A DNA stretch of 9,477 nucleotides from JAPSGM01 sp036556985 (GTDB lineage: Bacteria > Chloroflexota > Limnocylindria > QHBO01). Of this stretch, positions 6,641 to 9,477 are shown one piece after another. Within the stretch, counting starts at the first letter, position 1; each line of letters starts with the position of its first letter. Where the stretch lies: assembly GCA_036556985.1 (NCBI GenBank), contig DATBIK010000061.1, positions 1-9,477 of the forward strand, given 5' to 3'. Under the pieces are notes generated by a model that did no database searches, was not told where the DNA came from, and was given only the letters and a program-made list of their open reading frames with translations. Made by a program: the position numbers and the translations under genes.

Positions 6641-7819
6641 TCACGGCCGGAGCACCCGCGCCAGGAACCACGGCGAGAGGGCGTCGCTCGCCGGCCGGCA
6701 GTCGCCGAGGGCCGAGCCGAGGCGCTGCGCAAGCTCGGGGCGCGACGAGAGGCGACGGAGGGTGTAGCCGAGCAGCGGCCGTGCGGCCAGCATGGCCTGC
6801 ACCAGCCAGGTCAGCGCGTCCTTGGCAGCGAAGGCCTCGTGGCGCGCCCGCCGGTATCGGTCGGCGGCCGCCGGGTCGAGGCCGGCGCCCAGTGCCTCGG
6901 CCGCGGCCCGTCCCGAGCGCAGCGCGCGGTAGATCCCCTCGCCGGTGAACGGGTCGATGAACCCGGCCGCGTCGCCCACCAGCAGCCAGCCCTCCCCCGC
7001 CGTCCGCCGGACGCGCTGGCCGATGGGAGCGGCGCCGCGGATGGGCGTCAGCCGCGACCGGCCGCGGAGGTGCGCCGCCACCGCCGGCAGACTGTCGATC
7101 GCCGACTGGAAGCGCTCCTCCGCCGGGCGCCGGTCGCCGTTCATCGGCAGCGCCATTCCCACGTTCAGGCGGCCGCCGGCCAGCGGCGCCAGCCCGACGT
7201 ACGAATCGGGGGCCACGTGCATCTCCCCGTGGTCGCGCAGCGCGTCCAGGCCCTCGTAATGGGCCACCAGGCCGAGGCGCCGCGGGAACGGCGACGCGGC
7301 GACGCCGGCTCGCCGCGCGACGCGCGACCGGGCGCCGTCCGCGCCGACGACCCAGCCGCAGCGGACCTCGAGCCGGCCGTCCGGTGTGCGGAGGCTCGCC
7401 CCGATCACCCTGTCGTCGCGCTGGCGGAAATCCTCGAACGTCGTGTGCTCCAGCAGCCGGGCGCCGCAGGCCGTCGCGTGCGCCGCCAGGGCCGCGTCGA
7501 ACCGGGGGCGGTCAAGTCCCCAGGCGTTGCGTGGCCCGTGCTCGTCGCGGTAGGCGACCTGCACCGCATCGGCGCCCCTGATCACGCGCATGCCGGTCAG
7601 CGGCAGGGCGTCGTCCAGCCAGGCGGCGTCGGGGATTTCGAGCCGCTCGAGCTCCTCGGCGATCCGCGGGCTGGCGTACTCGGCGCAGGCCTTGGGCCGG
7701 GGATGCGCCGTCGCCTCGACGAGCAGCACGTCCCGGCCTGCACGGGCCAGGCGCGCGGCCGTCGCCGAGCCCGCCGGGCCGGCGCCGACCACGAGCACGT
7801 CGCACCTCAGCGCGCTCAT
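6641..7819 (-). CDS. Geranylgeranyl reductase-family FAD-dependent oxidoreductase
   Basis: A 392-residue flavoprotein of the PHBH/geranylgeranyl reductase type. FAD-binding elements are in order: GAGPAG at 12-17 with acidic Glu35 ending strand two, GADGARSR at 159-166 (DG motif), and VGDAAGFIDPFTGEGIYRAL at 281-300 (GD motif). The PRPKACAEYASP segment (40-51) is the KxC-type signature that separates the geranylgeranyl reductase group from ordinary aromatic hydroxylases. Members reduce isoprenoid double bonds, or act as halogenases and hydroxylases in natural-product pathways. The C-terminal part (about 335-392) is helical and Leu-rich, possibly membrane-associated, but has no clear transmembrane span. 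Its ATG overlaps the methyltransferase stop by four bases (ATGA) and it has no Shine-Dalgarno of its own, which points to coupled translation. Substrate is unknown; the operon suggests an acyl- or polyketide-derived compound. No isoprenoid gene is in view. Confidence 0.9.
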   Translation of the reverse strand: MSALRCDVLVVGAGPAGSATAARLARAGRDVLLVEATAHPRPKACAEYASPRIAEELERLEIPDAAWLDDALPLTGMRVIRGADAVQVAYRDEHGPRNAWGLDRPRFDAALAAHATACGARLLEHTTFEDFRQRDDRVIGASLRTPDGRLEVRCGWVVGADGARSRVARRAGVAASPFPRRLGLVAHYEGLDALRDHGEMHVAPDSYVGLAPLAGGRLNVGMALPMNGDRRPAEERFQSAIDSLPAVAAHLRGRSRLTPIRGAAPIGQRVRRTAGEGWLLVGDAAGFIDPFTGEGIYRALRSGRAAAEALGAGLDPAAADRYRRARHEAFAAKDALTWLVQAMLAARPLLGYTLRRLSSRPELAQRLGSALGDCRPASDALSPWFLARVLRP

Positions 7820-8508
7820 CGGTACACCGTCGTCACGCGGGGCAGCAGGCGGCTGATCCGTGCCGCGCGTCGCAACCCGGCGGCGGCGGCCATCTCGTCG
7901 AGCTCGGCCAGCGTGTACGCGCGGCGTGCGGACTGCACGCCGTCGTGGCGGGTGTAACGGCCCCGCGACAGCGCGAGCACGGTGGCGGCGGTCACGGCGA
8001 AGGCGAAGGGACCCCGCCTGAGGTCGTTGACGACCACGCCCCGTCGCGCCACGCGACGCAGCTCGCGCAGGGCCCTCACCACGTCAGGCGGGTCGAGGTG
8101 ATGCACGAGCAGGGAGGCGTGCGCCACGTCCACGCTCGCATCGGGCAGCGGGATGGCGCGCACATCGGCCTGGAGCAGGGTCACATGGTTGGTATCGGAC
8201 AGGTTACGCCGCGCAACGGCGAGCACCTGGGGGTGCGCGTCGAAGGCGATGACCCGAACGCGGGGGTGACGGCCCGCCAGGCGTCGCACGAAGTCGCCGG
8301 CACCGACCCCGGCGTCGAGCACGGTCGCATCGGCATCAGCTCGTTCGTCGAGCAGTCCCGCCACCGCGCGGAGGCTGGCGCCCACGCCGCCGGGCAGGCG
8401 GTTCAGCCGCGCCATCTCACGCAGGTTGACGGTGAGGTCCTCCGGATCGAGGCGCTCGCCGTCCAGCAGCTCGGCGGCCGCGGCTCGCGATCGGGAGAGG
8501 GTCGCCAC
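7816..8508 (-). CDS. Class I SAM-dependent methyltransferase
   Basis: A 230-residue class I methyltransferase, first gene of the operon. The SAM-binding motif I is VLDAGVGAG (63-71), the ribose-contacting acid is Asp90 in VIAFDAHP, Asp115 lies in LQADVRAIPL, and VDVAHASLLVHHL (126-138) corresponds to motif IV and the following helix of the Methyltransf_11/25 group. An N-terminal helical cap (about 15-45, NLREMARLNRLPGG) precedes the Rossmann core. FAFAVTAATVLAL (168-180) is hydrophobic and could sit at a membrane or lipid substrate. The start is GTG at 8508, fixed by a strong GAGGAG (8519-8514) five bases upstream. The stop overlaps the flavoprotein start. It probably O- or C-methylates the pathway product; the acceptor cannot be read from sequence. 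Methyltransferases of this kind beside flavoproteins and polyketide-type synthases are common in small lipid/quinone-like clusters, which supports but does not prove that role. Confidence 0.88.
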   Translation of the reverse strand: MATLSRSRAAAAELLDGERLDPEDLTVNLREMARLNRLPGGVGASLRAVAGLLDERADADATVLDAGVGAGDFVRRLAGRHPRVRVIAFDAHPQVLAVARRNLSDTNHVTLLQADVRAIPLPDASVDVAHASLLVHHLDPPDVVRALRELRRVARRGVVVNDLRRGPFAFAVTAATVLALSRGRYTRHDGVQSARRAYTLAELDEMAAAAGLRRAARISRLLPRVTTVYR

Positions 8509-8615
8509 CCGGGCTCCTCAGGTACGGAGAACCGATGCTACTGCATGCCCGGCCGGACGTCGGCCCGTGGTGTGGAAGCACGGAACCTGATCCGCGGCGT
8601 GGCACCATTGGCGCC
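8509..8615. promoter_or_regulatory. Divergent promoter region between methyltransferase operon and racemase-family gene
   Basis: This 107-bp spacer must hold the promoters of both the four-gene operon and the proline racemase-family gene. GGCCG (8551-8555), GACGT, CGGCC (8561-8565) is a 5-bp inverted repeat near its middle and could be an operator. A minus-strand TAGCAT at 8540-8535 fits a -10 for the operon, with no good -35. TGGCACC (8600-8606) and GGCGCCA (8610-8616) form an imperfect inverted repeat reaching the first base of the racemase-family ATG, which has no Shine-Dalgarno. Sites are weak; only the divergent arrangement is certain. Confidence 0.35.
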
Positions 8616-9477
8616 ATGCGGCTCGACCCGGTGATCACCGTCGTCGACGCGCACGCCGGCGGGGAGCCGGGTCGCGTCATCGTGGGCGGCGTGCACGACG
8701 TCCCGGGCGCCACCATGCTCGAGAAGCGCGACCACCTGTGGCACGAGGCCGACCGCCTGCGCCGCCTCGTCCTACGCGAGCCGCGCGGCTACCCGGCCAC
8801 GTGCGCGAACGTCGTCCTTCCCCCCACCCTGCCCGATGCCGATGCCGGCTTCGTGATCATGGAGCAGTCCGAGTACCCGGCCATGAGCGGCAGCAACACG
8901 ATCTGCACCGCGACGGTGCTCATCGCCGAGGGCCTGGTGCCGGTGCGCGAGCCGATCACCGAGCTCGTGCTCGAGGCGCCGGCCGGCCTCATCGCCGTGC
9001 GTGCCGAGGTACGCGATGGGCGGGCGCGCGCGATCACCTTCCGCAACGTGCCCGCCTTCGTGGCGGCCCTCGATCAACCGGTCGAGGTGCCGACGATCGG
9101 GACCGTGCGAGTCGACGTTGCCTGGGGCGGGATGTTCTACGCCCTTGCCGATGCCGCCGACCTCGGCTTCCGCCTGACGCCGGACGAGGGACGTGACCTC
9201 GTGCGGGTGGGCGAGATGGTGAAGGCCGCCGCCCGCGAGCAGGTCCCCGCCGAGCACCCGCTGGAGCCGTCTCTGTCCGGCATCACGATCATGGAGTGGA
9301 CGGGGCCGCCCACGCTCCCCGGCAGCCACGGCCGCAACACGGTCGTCGTCTCGTCCGGCACGCTCGACTGGGCGCGGCCCGCCTCCTTCACCGGCGTGCT
9401 CGACCGCTCCCCGTGTGGCACCGGCACCTGCGCCCGGATGGCGGTGCTCCACGCCCGCGGCGAGCTGGGCATCGGGC
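8616..9477 (+). CDS. Proline racemase-family enzyme, Ser/Cys type (3' partial)
   Basis: The first 287 residues of a proline racemase-family protein; family length is roughly 330-345, so only a short C-terminal piece is missing. The start ATG 8616 gives MRLDPVITVVDAHAGGEPGRVIVGG, the conserved family N-terminus (DxHxxGE). The first catalytic position is Ser91 in AMSGSNTICTATVLIAEG, where classical proline racemases and many 4-hydroxyproline epimerases have Cys in MCGH; the second is Cys267 in LDRSPCGTGTCA. His following the first catalytic residue is replaced by Ser93. Family work has linked non-Cys residues at the first site to trans-3-hydroxy-L-proline dehydratases and to some 4-hydroxyproline 2-epimerases, so hydroxyproline catabolism is the best guess and true proline racemization is unlikely. 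No other hydroxyproline gene is in view; the downstream side is cut off. It is divergent from the methyltransferase operon and probably unrelated to it. Confidence 0.9.
   Translation, partial: MRLDPVITVVDAHAGGEPGRVIVGGVHDVPGATMLEKRDHLWHEADRLRRLVLREPRGYPATCANVVLPPTLPDADAGFVIMEQSEYPAMSGSNTICTATVLIAEGLVPVREPITELVLEAPAGLIAVRAEVRDGRARAITFRNVPAFVAALDQPVEVPTIGTVRVDVAWGGMFYALADAADLGFRLTPDEGRDLVRVGEMVKAAAREQVPAEHPLEPSLSGITIMEWTGPPTLPGSHGRNTVVVSSGTLDWARPASFTGVLDRSPCGTGTCARMAVLHARGELGIG

Noticed and set aside
6839..7957. 372-residue plus-strand open frame over the flavoprotein gene
   Set aside because: The opposite strand has all three FAD-binding motifs; this frame has none and is compositionally an antisense shadow.
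8772..9452. 226-residue minus-strand open frame over the racemase-family gene
   Set aside because: The plus strand is open to the window edge with conserved family motifs at both catalytic sites; the minus frame is His/Gly/Arg-rich shadow.

Overview
The window is GC-rich bacterial DNA with GTG starts, tightly packed genes and 4-base stop/start overlaps. The gene content is a very long cyclase–ATPase–TPR protein, an XdhC-family protein, a proline racemase-family enzyme and a small lipid- or polyketide-type operon. This suits a high-GC soil or freshwater lineage such as Chloroflexota or Actinomycetota; that assignment is an inference from style, because no marker gene is present.

Layout from left to right, with orientation changing at every unit. 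(1) Bases 1-3255 (+) hold the 3' portion of a large signalling ATPase with an N-terminal class III nucleotide cyclase domain. (2) Bases 3256-3476 form a spacer between convergent genes and carry four copies of a short near-palindromic repeat, two in each orientation. (3) Bases 3477-4499 (-) encode an XdhC/CoxI-family molybdoenzyme maturation protein with no molybdoenzyme gene beside it. (4) A 39-bp divergent spacer contains a perfect 6-bp inverted repeat. (5) Bases 4539-4748 (+) encode a 69-residue protein with a strongly basic, distinctive C-terminus, followed by a terminator-like hairpin. (6) Bases 4966-8508 (-) are a four-gene operon transcribed right to left: SAM methyltransferase, geranylgeranyl-reductase-type flavoprotein, SRPBCC/aromatase-cyclase-like protein and FabF-type ketosynthase. 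(7) From 8616 to the window end (+) runs a proline racemase-family enzyme with a Ser/Cys catalytic pair, cut off at the right edge.

The four-gene operon is the most interesting functional unit. Two of its three junctions are 4-base overlaps and the third is a gap of 8 bases, so the genes are very probably co-expressed. The set (chain-building ketosynthase, cyclase-like START-fold protein, FAD reductase/oxygenase, methyltransferase) looks like a compact pathway for a methylated polyketide- or lipid-derived product. It has no carrier protein, second ketosynthase or type III polyketide synthase in view, so the product cannot be named. The repeat cluster at 3279-3455 is the most striking non-coding structure.
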